Shown: piece after piece, positions 18,333 to 27,054 of the stretch
Numbering within the stretch: position 1 is the stretch's first letter
How the letters are laid out: the number at the start of each line of letters is the position of its first letter
NCBI RefSeq assembly: GCF_022760835.1
Contig: NZ_JAKTNQ010000003.1
Coordinates: 52,890 to 116,889, forward strand
Origin: Thermus altitudinis
GTDB taxonomy: Bacteria > Deinococcota > Deinococci > Deinococcales > Thermaceae
Length of the DNA stretch: 64,000 nucleotides
Direction: 5' to 3'
Notes under the pieces: model-generated
Seen by the model: only the letters and a program-made list of their open reading frames with translations
Told to the model about the DNA's origin: nothing
Databases searched by the model: none
Position numbers and translations under genes: made by a program

Positions 18333-19237
18333 AGGCGAACCACGATCTTTCCGGTATGCCCCCGGTCTATGAGGGCCTGGAAGGCGGCCTCAGCCTCTAG
18401 GAAAGGGAAAACCGCCCCCACCACCGGCTTGAGCTCACGGCCCAACCGGGGCAGGAGAAACCCCAAGGCTTCCTGCACCAAGGCCTGTTGCCTGAGGAGG
18501 GGAGCCAGCCAAAAGCCCGTGACTGTAAGGTTTCGGCGCATGAGGCGCAGGGGATTCAGGGAAGCGGCCTCCCCCTCTGCGGCCCCGATATAGACCAGCC
18601 TTCCTCCCGGGTTCAGAAGGGCCAGGCTTTCCTCTAGAAGGTTGCCGCGCACCTCCAGAAGGATGTCCACCCCGCCGAAGGCCTTGGCCTTTTCCGGAAG
18701 CTCCCCATAGGTGGCGGTGGCCTCGGCGCCTAGGGTTTGGGGGAGGACCAGCTTCTCGGGCCTCGAGGCGGCGGCCAGCACCCGCAAGCCCATGGCCTTG
18801 GCCACCTGCACGGCGGCGGTTCCCAAGGCCCCTGCCGCTGCCTGCACCAGGACCTTTTCCCCGGGCTTGGCCCCCGCCTGCCGCAGGGCTAAATAGGCGG
18901 TGAGGAAAGAAACCGGGTAAGCGGCGGCTTCCTCAGGGGAAAGCCCCTCTGGCACCGGGAGAAGGGCCTCCCTGGGCACAGCTATCCGCTCTGCTAGAGC
19001 CCCATGCCCCATTAAAGCGGCAAAGCGCTGGCCTGCCACCCGACCTACGGCCTCCATACCGGGCACGAAGGGTGGGTGGACGCGGGTGAGGTACCCACCA
19101 AGGCGCATAAGGTGGTCGGCAAAATTCAGGCCCACCGCCTCCACCTCCAACACCACTTCTCCCGGGCCCGGTGTGGGGTCGGGAAGCTCTTTAAGGACCA
19201 ATGGACCACGCAAGCGTTCTTGCACCCAGGCGCGCAT
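18329..19237 (-). CDS. NADPH:quinone oxidoreductase (zinc-independent MDR)
   Basis: A 302-residue medium-chain reductase, closely like the structurally known T. thermophilus quinone oxidoreductase of the same length. It lacks the structural-Zn cysteines. The GroES-like domain includes GLNFADHLMRLGGY and PGMEAVGRV; the nucleotide part has VLVQAAAGALGTAAVQVAKAMG and YIGAAEGEAASLNPLRL. It probably reduces quinones by NADPH in the cytoplasm. It lies just downstream of the sugar permease genes in the same direction. Confidence 0.93.
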   Translation of the reverse strand: MRAWVQERLRGPLVLKELPDPTPGPGEVVLEVEAVGLNFADHLMRLGGYLTRVHPPFVPGMEAVGRVAGQRFAALMGHGALAERIAVPREALLPVPEGLSPEEAAAYPVSFLTAYLALRQAGAKPGEKVLVQAAAGALGTAAVQVAKAMGLRVLAAASRPEKLVLPQTLGAEATATYGELPEKAKAFGGVDILLEVRGNLLEESLALLNPGGRLVYIGAAEGEAASLNPLRLMRRNLTVTGFWLAPLLRQQALVQEALGFLLPRLGRELKPVVGAVFPFLEAEAAFQALIDRGHTGKIVVRL

Positions 19238-19246
19238 GGGGGGAGC

Positions 19247-20053
19247 TTACCCCTTTACGGAACCAGCTAGAAGGCCCCGCAGGAAGTACCGGCCCAGGAG
19301 GATATAGACGAAGAGGGTAGGTAGGGCAGCCAGGATAGCCCCGGCCATGGGCAGATTCCATTTCACGGCTTCACCCCCTGCCAGCTGGGCCAGGGCCACA
19401 GTGATGGGCTGGCTTTCCGGCCGGGTTAGGGTCACGGCGAAGAGGAACTCGTTCCAGATCTGTGTGAACTGCCAGATGGCCACCACTACGAAGGCGGGAG
19501 CGGAAAGAGGTAGGATCACGTGCCGAAAGATACCGAAGAATCCCGCTCCGTCTATGCGGGCTGCCTCTACCAGCTCATCCGGGATTTCGCTGTAGTAGTT
19601 CTTGAAGATCAGGGTGACGATGGGAATTCCGTAGACCACGTGTACCAGGATGAGGCCCCAGAGGGTGCCATAGAGGCCTATGGCCTTCACGAACTGGAAG
19701 AGGGGGATCAGGATGCTTTGGTAAGGGATGAACATGCCGAAGAGCATGAGGGCAAAGAGGAGGTTAGATCCCCTGAAGGGCCATTTGGCCAGGACGTAAC
19801 CGTTGAGCGCTCCCACTACAGCAGAGAGAACGGTGGCAGAAAGGGCCAGGATCACGCTGTTTTGGAACTTGGGGCGGAAGGCCTCCCAGGCCACCCTGAA
19901 GCTTTCCCAGTATACGGGATTGGGCCAATGCCAGACCGTGTCCAGGGTGATTCTGGCAGGTTCCTTTAAGGCGGTGAGGATCACCAGGTATACGGGAAGG
20001 AGGAAGAAGAGAGTGGCAAGGAGGAGAAAGGTGTATAGAAGAATCCGGCCCAT
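19247..20053 (-). CDS. Sugar ABC transporter permease, MalG type
   Basis: A 268-residue inner-membrane permease with six predicted helices and the EAA loop [21 protein letters not shown], which docks the ATPase. It belongs with the MalF-type permease and glucose-binding protein upstream on the same strand; its start and the MalF stop overlap by one base. No ATPase gene is in this cluster, so a shared MsmK/MalK-like ATPase encoded elsewhere is needed. Confidence 0.93.
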   Translation of the reverse strand: MGRILLYTFLLLATLFFLLPVYLVILTALKEPARITLDTVWHWPNPVYWESFRVAWEAFRPKFQNSVILALSATVLSAVVGALNGYVLAKWPFRGSNLLFALMLFGMFIPYQSILIPLFQFVKAIGLYGTLWGLILVHVVYGIPIVTLIFKNYYSEIPDELVEAARIDGAGFFGIFRHVILPLSAPAFVVVAIWQFTQIWNEFLFAVTLTRPESQPITVALAQLAGGEAVKWNLPMAGAILAALPTLFVYILLGRYFLRGLLAGSVKG

Positions 20054-21162
20054 CAGCGCCTGACCTCCTTCCTCAGCTGGCTCGCCAGGTAGGGGATGAC
20101 CACCATGGCCACCAAAAGCAATAGGAGTATGCCGATGGCAGCACCCTTGGCAAACTGGTTGCCTCGGAAGGCCAAAAGGTACATGTAGATGGCTGGCACG
20201 TCGGTGGGAGCATAGTCTAGCCCAGCCATAGCGAAGATAAGGTCAAAGATCTTCAAGGCAATGTGGCCTAGGACGATCAGGGCGGAAAGTGTGATGGGGG
20301 CGAGGAGGGGAAAAATAACGTACCGATAGGTCTGCCACTCGCTGGCCCCATCCACCTTGGCGGCCTCCAAAATTTCCACGGGGATGCCCCTCAGGCCCGC
20401 CAGGTAAAGGGCCATGGTGTAGCCCGACATCTGCCACACCGCTGCCAGGATCACGCCCACCAAGGCCAGGCTGAAGCCGTGGGGCTCGGCGTAGGGAAGA
20501 AGGCGGATGTTCCGACCCAGGGTTAGGGCCCAAAGGAGAAGCAGCCCACTGGATAGGAGACTCCAGAAAAGACGCTTCCTTTCGCCTCCGCGGTGGGCTT
20601 GCCAGGCAAGGTACAGAAGGGTTAGACCCACGGCCAAGGCTGTGTAGAAAGGGAGTTGATTCCAGTCGAAGACCAGCACCTGTTGCCTTGTGGTGAGCCA
20701 GGGAAAGTTGAAGGGGGGAAAGCCAAAGAGAGTGGGTAAAACGTTGACCCCACCTTGGGGTTGCAGAAGCCAACGCCAGATGGTGCCTGTTACCACGAAG
20801 GAGAGGGCCATGGGAAAAAGAAAAACAGTGCGAAAAAAGCCTTCCCCCTTAGGGCCTCGGTCTAAGGCTATGGCCAATAGAAGGCCCAGGCCCAGGGTTC
20901 CCGCCATGAAGAAGAGGGTAAAAAAGATCAAGTTGACCACGCTCTGGCGGAACCGCACGTCCACAAAGCCGCTAAAGAGCTCGCGGTAGTTCTCCAGGCC
21001 CACGAACTGGAGCTCAGGTCTCAGGGCCAAAGCTTGAGTGGGGTTCTTCCCCCAGTCGCTGAAGGAAACCCAAAGGTTTTGCCCGATGAAGCCGTAGACA
21101 AAGATGCCCACCGCCACCAAGGAGGGAAGGAGGACCAGAAAGGCCGTGATCCGGTCGCGCAT
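20053..21162 (-). CDS. Sugar ABC transporter permease, MalF type
   Basis: A 369-residue permease with about eight hydrophobic segments. Two lie in an inserted region near 165-240 that contains a charged stretch ([16 protein letters not shown]). The EAA loop is [21 protein letters not shown]. It forms a heterodimer with the MalG-type permease. A hairpin attenuator lies between it and the binding-protein gene upstream. The start uses the AGGTAG site just before the ATG at 21162. Confidence 0.93.
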   Translation of the reverse strand: MRDRITAFLVLLPSLVAVGIFVYGFIGQNLWVSFSDWGKNPTQALALRPELQFVGLENYRELFSGFVDVRFRQSVVNLIFFTLFFMAGTLGLGLLLAIALDRGPKGEGFFRTVFLFPMALSFVVTGTIWRWLLQPQGGVNVLPTLFGFPPFNFPWLTTRQQVLVFDWNQLPFYTALAVGLTLLYLAWQAHRGGERKRLFWSLLSSGLLLLWALTLGRNIRLLPYAEPHGFSLALVGVILAAVWQMSGYTMALYLAGLRGIPVEILEAAKVDGASEWQTYRYVIFPLLAPITLSALIVLGHIALKIFDLIFAMAGLDYAPTDVPAIYMYLLAFRGNQFAKGAAIGILLLLLVAMVVIPYLASQLRKEVRR

Positions 21163-21174
21163 GCTACCTCCGGG

Positions 21175-21206
21175 AAAAGCCCGTGGGGGCTAAAGCCCCC
21201 ACGGGC
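21175..21206 (-). terminator. Attenuator hairpin between glucose-binding protein and permeases
   Basis: A perfect 13-bp stem (GCCCGTGGGGGCT at 21179-21191 with AGCCCCCACGGGC at 21194-21206) is followed in the minus-strand transcript by four U residues (21175-21178). As between other binding-protein and permease genes, it probably lowers read-through and stabilises the upstream mRNA. Confidence 0.75.
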
Positions 21207-21215
21207 CGAGAGGCG

Positions 21216-22451
21216 TTACCGGCCCAAGCCTACCTGGTTGGCGATGGCCTGGGCGGCGTTGGCTGCCGCTTGCGGGTTCTTGCTCTGCAAGAAGATCTCC
21301 ATCACCGTGCCGAACTGGCTCATGAAGCTTTCGGGTGCCACGGCTCCGTGCACCAAGGAGCCCACGATGCGATTGGACTGCCAGTCCTTCATGGCCGACT
21401 GACCATAGGCGTTGTATTTGGCAGGGTCAGAGTCCAACCGGGCGGCGATGGAGCCTTTTAAGGGGTTAAAGGTGTCTTGACCTTCCTTGGAGCCCACCAG
21501 CTTGAGCCAGTTGATGGCGTTCTGCCGGTTCTTGGCTCCCTTGGGCAGGCCGAAAGAATCGGAGAGCATCATGAAAACCCCGGAGGTGCCTGGAGAGGGT
21601 GCCCAGGCGAAGTCGGTGCCCGGCTTGAGCTTAAGGGTGGTGCTCATGTAGCCAGCGGCCCAGTCGCCCATGATGTTGAAAGCAGCTTTACCCTGGACTA
21701 CCCGGTCCACCGCCTGCTGCCAGGACAGGCCTGCGGCGTCCTTGTTGGCGCAATCCAGCACCTTGCCGAAGGTGTCCCAGACCGCCACCGCCTTGGGGTC
21801 GGTGAACTTGAGCTTGCCGTTCCAGAGGTTGGCCCAGCCGTCAGCCCCCAGGGTGGCCAGGGCTACGCTTTCCCAGAGGTGTTGTTGGGTCCAGTTCTCC
21901 CCTAAGGCTAAGGGCGCCTCGAGACCCTTACGCTTTAAGGTCTGGCAGGTGGCGAGAAAATCCGCCCAGGTCTTGGGTGGTGTCACCCCCCATTCCCGGA
22001 GCTTGGCGGGAATGTACCACATGACGTTGGAACGATGGATGTTGACGGGCACGCTCCAGATACCCCCCTTGTAAGAGAGGAGGTCGATAAGGCCCTTGGG
22101 GAAGGCTTGGAGCCAGCCCTCCTGCCGGAATAGGCTGGTGAGGTCCTCCATGCGGTCTGCCACCACCCAGGTGCCGATGAGCTCCTGCCCCGCGTGCACC
22201 TGGAAGGTGTCGGGTGGATCCCCACCCAGCATGCGGGTTTTCAGTACCGCCTTGGCGTTGACCCCAGCTCCTCCCGTCACCGTGGCGTTGATCACCTCCA
22301 CGCCGGGATACTTTTGCTTGTAAAGCCGGATGAGGGCCTCGAGGGCTGGTCCCTCATCCCCTGCCCACCAGGAAAAGATCTCCAGCTTGCCCGTCTGGGC
22401 CAGGGCGCTAAACCCCAGGGCCACGCCGATCGCTAAAAGCCACTTCCTCAT
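21216..22451 (-). CDS. Glucose/galactose-binding protein of ABC transporter
   Basis: A 411-residue periplasmic binding protein nearly identical in pattern to the structurally characterised T. thermophilus glucose/galactose-binding protein. The signal peptide [19 protein letters not shown] is followed by [39 protein letters not shown] and [20 protein letters not shown] hold sugar-stacking tryptophans. ATG 22451 is chosen from the signal peptide and preceding AGGTAGGTA. That start lies 44 bases inside the end of the ROK regulator gene, so the two are translationally linked. Confidence 0.96.
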   Translation of the reverse strand: MRKWLLAIGVALGFSALAQTGKLEIFSWWAGDEGPALEALIRLYKQKYPGVEVINATVTGGAGVNAKAVLKTRMLGGDPPDTFQVHAGQELIGTWVVADRMEDLTSLFRQEGWLQAFPKGLIDLLSYKGGIWSVPVNIHRSNVMWYIPAKLREWGVTPPKTWADFLATCQTLKRKGLEAPLALGENWTQQHLWESVALATLGADGWANLWNGKLKFTDPKAVAVWDTFGKVLDCANKDAAGLSWQQAVDRVVQGKAAFNIMGDWAAGYMSTTLKLKPGTDFAWAPSPGTSGVFMMLSDSFGLPKGAKNRQNAINWLKLVGSKEGQDTFNPLKGSIAARLDSDPAKYNAYGQSAMKDWQSNRIVGSLVHGAVAPESFMSQFGTVMEIFLQSKNPQAAANAAQAIANQVGLGR

Positions 22452-23601
22452 ACCTACCTCCATTGCGACGTGGGCTTTCCGCCCACAGGCCGCCCAGCTC
22501 AAAAAACTTGACCAAAAAGAGACTGGCCCCACCCACGGCCGGGGCCAGGTGTCCGTAGACGGAAGGTTGCACGGGTAAGGAGCGGTGGGCCTCCAAAAAG
22601 GCGTGGGCCTCCAAGGACTGGCGCATGGGGTGTTCCAGATGGGTGAAGAGCTCGGCTGCCTTGCCTCCCACCACCACCCGACCCGGGTCGTAGGCTACCG
22701 CCAGGTTGGCGAGGAACCGCCCTAAGACCTCGCCCAGATGGTGGATGGCCTCGAGGGCCAAATCCTCCCCTTGCTCGGCCAGGTGGAGGAGGGCCTCCAG
22801 AACTTCGGCCTTGCCTCCAAGGGCCCGGTAATGCTCCAGAAGTGTTCCGAGGCCGACCTCAGTTTCCAGGCACCCTATCCGGCCGCAGGCGCAGGTTTTA
22901 TTCCCCTGGCCGAGCCAATGTCCAAGTTCCCCAGCAGCCCCGCTGGCTCCGCGCAAAACCCGGCTTTCCGATACCACCCCAACCCCCAGGCCCGTGCTGA
23001 GCACCAGATAGGCTAAGTTTGCCTCCCCGTGGAAGAAGACCTCGGACAAAGCCGAGGCCTTGGCATCGTTTTCCAGGGCCGTGGGCAAGGGGAAATCGGC
23101 AAGCAGGGGCCGGAGGTTCAGGTTTCTCCAGCCCAGGTTAGGAGCTAACAAGAGGCGGTCTTCCACCACCACCCCGGGCAGGGTGATCCCTAAGCCCAAG
23201 GGTCCGGGCACGTGGGGAAGTATCTCCCGTAAAAGTTTTTCCAAACGCTCCTTGGGCCCGGCCTCCCGAAGATGGCCCCATTCCTTGGCCCACAGGACCT
23301 CCCCCCGCCAGTCCAGGGCCAAAAGGACCGTTCCCTCCACCCCTAGCTCCGCCCCTAGGGCGAAGCGGGCACCGGGGCGCAGGTGGAGCAAGGTGCCGGG
23401 TCGGCCCACAGGGGGAGAGGTAAAGGCCCCTTCCTCCAAGAGGCCTTCTTGCAGGAGTTCGTCCACCAGGCGGCTTACGGCACTTTTGGCCAGGCCGGTA
23501 AGCCGGGAAAGATCCGCACGGGTAAGGGGGCCCCCCCTGAGGTGGGCCAGGATGGCCCGTCGGTTTAGCCTGCGTATTTCCTGTGTATCCCCCTTGCGCA
23601 T
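22408..23601 (-). CDS. ROK-family sugar-responsive transcriptional repressor
   Basis: A 397-residue XylR/NagC-type regulator. The N-terminal winged helix (about 8-70) contains [20 protein letters not shown]. The ROK sugar-binding domain has [10 protein letters not shown], the Zn site [23 protein letters not shown] (His228, Cys237, Cys239, Cys244 ligands) and [11 protein letters not shown]. It probably senses glucose or a derivative. The last about 20 residues extend past the usual family end and overlap the binding-protein gene. An operator-like palindrome overlaps its own promoter. Confidence 0.93.
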   Translation of the reverse strand: MRKGDTQEIRRLNRRAILAHLRGGPLTRADLSRLTGLAKSAVSRLVDELLQEGLLEEGAFTSPPVGRPGTLLHLRPGARFALGAELGVEGTVLLALDWRGEVLWAKEWGHLREAGPKERLEKLLREILPHVPGPLGLGITLPGVVVEDRLLLAPNLGWRNLNLRPLLADFPLPTALENDAKASALSEVFFHGEANLAYLVLSTGLGVGVVSESRVLRGASGAAGELGHWLGQGNKTCACGRIGCLETEVGLGTLLEHYRALGGKAEVLEALLHLAEQGEDLALEAIHHLGEVLGRFLANLAVAYDPGRVVVGGKAAELFTHLEHPMRQSLEAHAFLEAHRSLPVQPSVYGHLAPAVGGASLFLVKFFELGGLWAESPRRNGGRYEEVAFSDRRGPGV

Positions 23602-23623
23602 CCGTTCCCCTCCGCCCCCGCCT

Positions 23624-23644
23624 TTAGTTCGTTCTTGGGACTAA
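23624..23644. promoter_or_regulatory. ROK repressor operator
   Basis: Inverted repeat TTAGTTC (23624-23630) and GGACTAA (23638-23644) with seven bases between; six of seven pairs match. As I recall, Bacillus XylR operators also start TTAGTTTGTT and end AACTAA. The right arm ends at the first base of the -10 hexamer of the ROK gene (23644-23649) and the repeat lies over the expected start site, which fits autorepression of the whole sugar operon. Confidence 0.7.
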
Positions 23645-23672
23645 GTAAATCACCGGGTACCAAGTCTGTCAA
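23644..23672 (-). promoter_or_regulatory. Promoter of the ROK-glucose ABC operon
   Basis: On the minus strand TTGACA (23667-23672) and TTTACT (23644-23649) are spaced by 17 bases, a near-consensus sigma-A promoter. The predicted start is about 23637, within the operator palindrome. Confidence 0.8.
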
Positions 23673-23676
23673 GGCC

Positions 23677-23705
23677 TTGCCTTTTCATCCCCTAAGCTTT
23701 AGGCT
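23677..23705 (+). promoter_or_regulatory. Promoter of the cobalamin-uptake operon
   Basis: TTGCCT (23677-23682) and TAGGCT (23700-23705) with 17-base spacing. Transcription would begin near 23712, about 30 bases before the riboswitch aptamer. It stands back to back with the ROK promoter. Confidence 0.5.
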
Positions 23706-23744
23706 GGCGATAGGGCCCGCTAGGGCCTTAAAGCCAGGTCCGTT

Positions 23745-23878
23745 GCCCTGGTGCCTGGGCGCGTAGTCCAGGCTTAAAGTGGGGAAGTCCGGTGCAAGTC
23801 CGGCGCTGTCCCGCAACGGTAACCGGTCCTCCTACGTGCCTGTCTATGTAGGCCGGAAGCCCGAATACCTGCCAGGGC
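23745..23878 (+). ncRNA. Cobalamin (B12) riboswitch aptamer
   Basis: The P1 stem is GCCCTGG (23745-23751) with CCAGGGC (23872-23878). Conserved core pieces in order are GGTGCC, GGGGAAGTCCGGTGCAAGTC, CGCTGTCCCGCAACGGTAA and the B12-box-like AAGCCCGAATACCTGCC before the closing stem. Order and spacing match the class-I cobalamin riboswitch. It precedes btuF-btuC-btuD, the expected target, and should shut the operon off when B12 is plentiful. Confidence 0.95.
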
Positions 23879-23949
23879 CGCCCGCAAGACCCCTAGGCGG
23901 GCACCTCACGCGGATGGGGGAGCGATGGGGGTTTGCAAAGCCATTTGCG

Positions 23950-23973
23950 CCCCTGCCTCCCGGCAGGGGTTTT
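23950..23973 (+). terminator. Riboswitch-linked intrinsic terminator
   Basis: CCCCTGCC (23950-23957) pairs with GGCAGGGG (23962-23969) and is followed by TTTT (23970-23973), 72 bases after the aptamer and 47 before the btuF ATG. This is the likely transcription-off element of the riboswitch. Confidence 0.7.
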
Positions 23974-23975
23974 CC

Positions 23976-24017
23976 CTACCTCCCCCGGGCCTGGCCCTAG
24001 CGGCCCGAGGGAGGTAG
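23976..24017 (+). promoter_or_regulatory. Shine-Dalgarno-sequestering stem before btuF
   Basis: CTACCTCCC (23976-23984) is fully complementary to GGGAGGTAG (24009-24017), which contains the btuF ribosome binding site GGAGG ending six bases before the ATG. It may give a second, translational layer of control after the terminator. Confidence 0.6.
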
Positions 24018-24019
24018 GT

Positions 24020-24874
24020 ATGAGGAGAGTTTTTGCGGCAATAACGGTCCTTTTGGCCCTAGCCTTCGCCTTTCCCCTAACCCTCACCGACGACCTGGGG
24101 CGCACGGTTACGGTTAAGGCCCCGCCCAAGCGCATCGTCACCATGCTTCCCTCGGTGACGGAGACGGTCTGTGCCCTGGGTGCTTGTGACCGGATCGTGG
24201 CCACCGACGACTACTCCGATTGGCCGGAGAGGGTGAAGGCCTTGCCTAAGGCGGGGGGGCTATACAACCCCAATCCCGAGCTTATCGTTTCCCTAAGGCC
24301 GGACCTGGTTCTGGTCTCCAAGTACGGCCGGCTCTATGAAACCCTGGAGCGGGCGGGCCTGGTGGTCTTTGCGGTCAGGACGGAAACCTATGAGGACATC
24401 TTCCGCACCACCCGTACCCTGGGGAAACTTCTGGGCCTCGAGGCCCAGGCGGAGCGCCTGGTGGCCCAGATCCAGCGGGAGGTATACCAGGAGGAGTCCC
24501 GGGCGGCCAAGGCCAAGACCCGGCCCCGGGTGTACTACGAGATCGACCCTACTCCCTATACCGTGGGTCCTGAGAGCTTCATCGGGGTTCTGATCCAAAA
24601 GGCCCGGGGTGCGAACATTATCCCTAGGGAGCTAGGCCTTTTCCCCAAGATCGCTCCGGAGTTCGTGGTGGAGAGGAACCCCGAGGTGATCGTGGCCACC
24701 TACCCGGGTGCTTTGGAAACCATCCGGGCCAGGCCTGGGTGGAGCCGGGTGCAGGCGGTCCAGACGGGGCGCATCTGCGTGTTCACCGGGGGCCAGGATA
24801 ACCTTCTCTCCCGCCCGGGCCCCCGGGTGGCCCAGGGGCTTAGGCTCTTGGTGGATTGCTTCCATGGGCGTTAG
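24020..24874 (+). CDS. btuF: Cobalamin ABC transporter substrate-binding protein
   Basis: A 284-residue periplasmic protein of the class III (helical backbone) binding-protein type. The signal peptide (MRRVFAAITVLLALAFAFP) is followed by LTLTDDLGRTVTVKAPPKRI and PSVTETVCALGACDRIVATDDYSDWP, the usual opening for BtuF-like proteins. The cobalamin riboswitch directly upstream identifies the ligand; without it a heme or siderophore role would also fit. The start ATG 24020 follows GGAGGTAGGT. btuC follows after three bases. Confidence 0.9.
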   Translation: MRRVFAAITVLLALAFAFPLTLTDDLGRTVTVKAPPKRIVTMLPSVTETVCALGACDRIVATDDYSDWPERVKALPKAGGLYNPNPELIVSLRPDLVLVSKYGRLYETLERAGLVVFAVRTETYEDIFRTTRTLGKLLGLEAQAERLVAQIQREVYQEESRAAKAKTRPRVYYEIDPTPYTVGPESFIGVLIQKARGANIIPRELGLFPKIAPEFVVERNPEVIVATYPGALETIRARPGWSRVQAVQTGRICVFTGGQDNLLSRPGPRVAQGLRLLVDCFHGR

Positions 24875-24877
24875 GCC

Positions 24878-25906
24878 ATGATTCAAGCCCTCCCCCTGGC
24901 CTTTAGGCGGAGCCTGGTCTTCCTCTGGTTACTTTTCCTCCTTCTTCTGGCTCTGGTGCTGGGGGTGGCCCTGGGGGCGGTGAACCTGCCGCCAGGCGAG
25001 GTGCTCCAAGCCCTTTTGGGCCTTAAGGAGAATCCCATCGTCACCGAGATGCGGCTTCCCAGGGTCTTAGGGGGAATGCTGGTGGGGGCGGCCTTGGGCG
25101 TGGCGGGGGCCAGCTTCCAGGGGCTTTTCCGCAACCCCTTGGCCGACCCCTACCTCATGGGCTCGGCGGCAGGAGCAGCTTTTGCCGTGACCCTGTTGGC
25201 CTCCTTGCTGGGGGGATTGTCTCCCGCCTTTGCCCAGCACGCCATCTTTCAGGGCTTGCCCCTCTCCGCCACCCTCTTCGGGTTCCTGGGAGCCCTTTCC
25301 GCCACCCTCCTTACCCTGGTCCTGGCGGGGGGGGCGGCCCGAACGGGGGAGCTGGTTCTGGCGGGGGTGGTGGTGGGAAGCGTCCTGACGGGGGCCACCA
25401 CCTACCTGATGCTGCAGGATGCCGACCGGGTGCGGGCGGTGTTCGCCTACACCTTGGGGAATCTGGCCTTTTTGGGTTGGCCTGGGGTGAGGGTCCTGGT
25501 TCTCTTTTTCCTGCTGGCTCTTCCCCCCCTCTTGCTGCTGGGCCGGGTGTTGAACGCCCTTCAGCTGGGGGAGGAGGTGGCCAAGAGCCTGGGGCTGCCC
25601 CTCGAGGGTCTTAAGCTCCTTCTCCTCCTGGCCGCAAGCCTTTTGGTGGCCGCTGCCGTGGCCCAGGCGGGGATCATCGGTTTCGTGGGCTTGATTACCC
25701 CGCATCTCCTTCGGCGCCTCTTGGGGGAGGACTACCGCCTGCTTTTGCCCGCTTCCGCCTTGGGGGGAGCGGCCCTCCTCGCCCTGGCGGACCTTTTGGC
25801 CCGCACCCTTACCCGTCCGGCGGAACTTCCCGTAGGGGTGGTCACCACCCTCTTGGGCGGACCCTTTTTCCTTTACCTCATGTGGAGGCGGCGTGGAAGG
25901 GCTTGA
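24878..25906 (+). CDS. btuC: Cobalamin ABC transporter permease
   Basis: A 342-residue FecCD/BtuC-type permease with about ten helices. Visible family stretches are VTEMRLPRVLGGMLVGAALG, FRNPLADPYLMGSAAGA and GIIGFVGLITPHLLRRLLGE, the last holding the ATPase-coupling loop. It lies between btuF and the ATPase gene; the ATPase start overlaps its last 14 bases. Ligand assigned through the riboswitch. Confidence 0.92.
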   Translation: MIQALPLAFRRSLVFLWLLFLLLLALVLGVALGAVNLPPGEVLQALLGLKENPIVTEMRLPRVLGGMLVGAALGVAGASFQGLFRNPLADPYLMGSAAGAAFAVTLLASLLGGLSPAFAQHAIFQGLPLSATLFGFLGALSATLLTLVLAGGAARTGELVLAGVVVGSVLTGATTYLMLQDADRVRAVFAYTLGNLAFLGWPGVRVLVLFFLLALPPLLLLGRVLNALQLGEEVAKSLGLPLEGLKLLLLLAASLLVAAAVAQAGIIGFVGLITPHLLRRLLGEDYRLLLPASALGGAALLALADLLARTLTRPAELPVGVVTTLLGGPFFLYLMWRRRGRA

Positions 25907-26645
25907 GGCTAAGGGCATCGTGGGCCCCTATGCCCTCTTGGGGGTGGACCTGGCCGTACGGCCGGGGGAGTGGGTGGCCCTTTTGGGCCCTAACGGCTCA
26001 GGGAAAAGCACCCTGTTGAGGGTTATGGCGGGGCTGCTTTGGCCCAGGTCGGGGAAGGTGTTGCTGGAGGGCAGGCCCCTTCGGGCCTACGGTAGCTATG
26101 CCCGGGGCCAGCTCCTTGCTTACCTGCCCCAGGGGGGCCCCTACCCGGAGGGGCTTTTGGTGGAGGAGGTGGTGCGCCTGGGAAGGCTTCCCCACCTGGG
26201 CCTTTGGGGGCAGGAGGGACGGGAGGACGGGGAAGCCGTGGAGTGGGCCTTGGAGGTTACAGGGGCTTCCCGCTTCCGGGGGCGGTACCTGGGTAGCCTT
26301 TCCGGGGGGGAGCGTCAGCGGGTTCTTTTGGCCCGGGCTCTGGCGGCCAGGCCTCGGTACCTCCTTCTGGACGAGCCCACCACCTTCCTGGACCTGGAGT
26401 ACCTGGGGGGGCTTCTTGCCCTCCTGCGGGGCCTGGCCGCCAAGGGTATGGGAGTCCTGGCCGTCCTCCACGATCCCAACCAGGCGGCCCTGGCCGACCG
26501 GGTGGCGGTGCTCAAGGGGGGGAGGCTTTTGGCGGAGGGAAGGCCGGAGGCGGTCCTTACCGAGCCCCTTCTCCAAGGCCTCTATGGCCAAGGGGTTCGG
26601 GTGGCCCACCTTGGGGGGAGGCCCCATGTCTACCTGGACGCATAG
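25893..26645 (+). CDS. btuD: Cobalamin ABC transporter ATPase
   Basis: A 250-residue ATPase read from GTG 25893 within the end of btuC. Walker A GPNGSGKST is at 32-40, with AYLPQGG as Q-loop, signature LSGGERQRVLLARALA, Walker B LLLDEPTTFLD and the switch His in VLHDPNQAALADRV. The sequence is of the FepC/BtuD group, which pairs with BtuC-type permeases. The next small gene starts 20 bases before its stop. Confidence 0.92.
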   Translation: MEGLEAKGIVGPYALLGVDLAVRPGEWVALLGPNGSGKSTLLRVMAGLLWPRSGKVLLEGRPLRAYGSYARGQLLAYLPQGGPYPEGLLVEEVVRLGRLPHLGLWGQEGREDGEAVEWALEVTGASRFRGRYLGSLSGGERQRVLLARALAARPRYLLLDEPTTFLDLEYLGGLLALLRGLAAKGMGVLAVLHDPNQAALADRVAVLKGGRLLAEGRPEAVLTEPLLQGLYGQGVRVAHLGGRPHVYLDA

Positions 26646-26937
26646 GGCCAGGCTCTACATTCGCGGCCGGGCCTTCCTCTTGGACCTCGGCGAGGAGGTG
26701 GCCTTCTACACGGAGTCTGGACCCAAGAGGGCCCGTTACCTTCTGGTGGGCCGGCTTTCCCAGCCCGAGCGCCTGCGGCTTGGCCTGCCCGGGGAAGGGG
26801 TTCTCCACTATCCCTTGCCGGTGGACCCCTTGGCCTTTGAGTGGGAGGGGGAAACCCTGGTCCTTCCCGGGCTCAGGGTGTATCTGGGAGGCCCGCCCGC
26901 CTTTGTGGAAACCCCGTACTACGCCTGGCGGCTATAG
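26626..26937 (+). CDS. Small unknown protein at the end of the B12 uptake operon
   Basis: 103 residues from ATG 26626, overlapping the btuD end by 20 bases. It seems a compact beta-rich soluble domain (HRARLYIRGRAFLLDLGEEV, ETLVLPGLRVYLGGPPAFVE) without cysteines, signal peptide or helices. I recognise no family. The overlap with btuD implies that it is made with the B12 transporter, so a role in B12 uptake or processing is possible but unproven. A longer version reading upstream in the same frame only shadows btuD. Confidence 0.65.
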   Translation: MSTWTHRARLYIRGRAFLLDLGEEVAFYTESGPKRARYLLVGRLSQPERLRLGLPGEGVLHYPLPVDPLAFEWEGETLVLPGLRVYLGGPPAFVETPYYAWRL

Positions 26938-26985
26938 GCTGGGATCTCCTTGGGTCCATGGAGGGCAAAGGCGCCCCAGTGGTCC

Positions 26986-27015
26986 TTGACGGGGAGCTTG
27001 GCCCCGGGGTAGGGT
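26986..27015 (+). promoter_or_regulatory. Promoter of the SDR gene
   Basis: TTGACG (26986-26991) and TAGGGT (27010-27015) are 18 bases apart. The predicted start, about 27021, lies right at the edge of the palindrome at 27024-27037. Confidence 0.55.
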
Positions 27016-27023
27016 GGACTTAC

Positions 27024-27037
27024 CGACCGTTCGGTCG
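27024..27037. promoter_or_regulatory. TetR-type operator palindrome
   Basis: CGACCG, TT, CGGTCG: perfect six-base arms, within TACCGACCGTTCGGTCGC. It resembles the operators I recall for Thermus TetR-family repressors of fatty-acid and phenylacetate genes (FadR, PaaR, PfmR). It sits just after the promoter, a classical repressor position. No TetR gene is in the window, so the regulator would act in trans. Confidence 0.65.
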
Positions 27038-27054
27038 CACGCGGGAGGTGGGGG

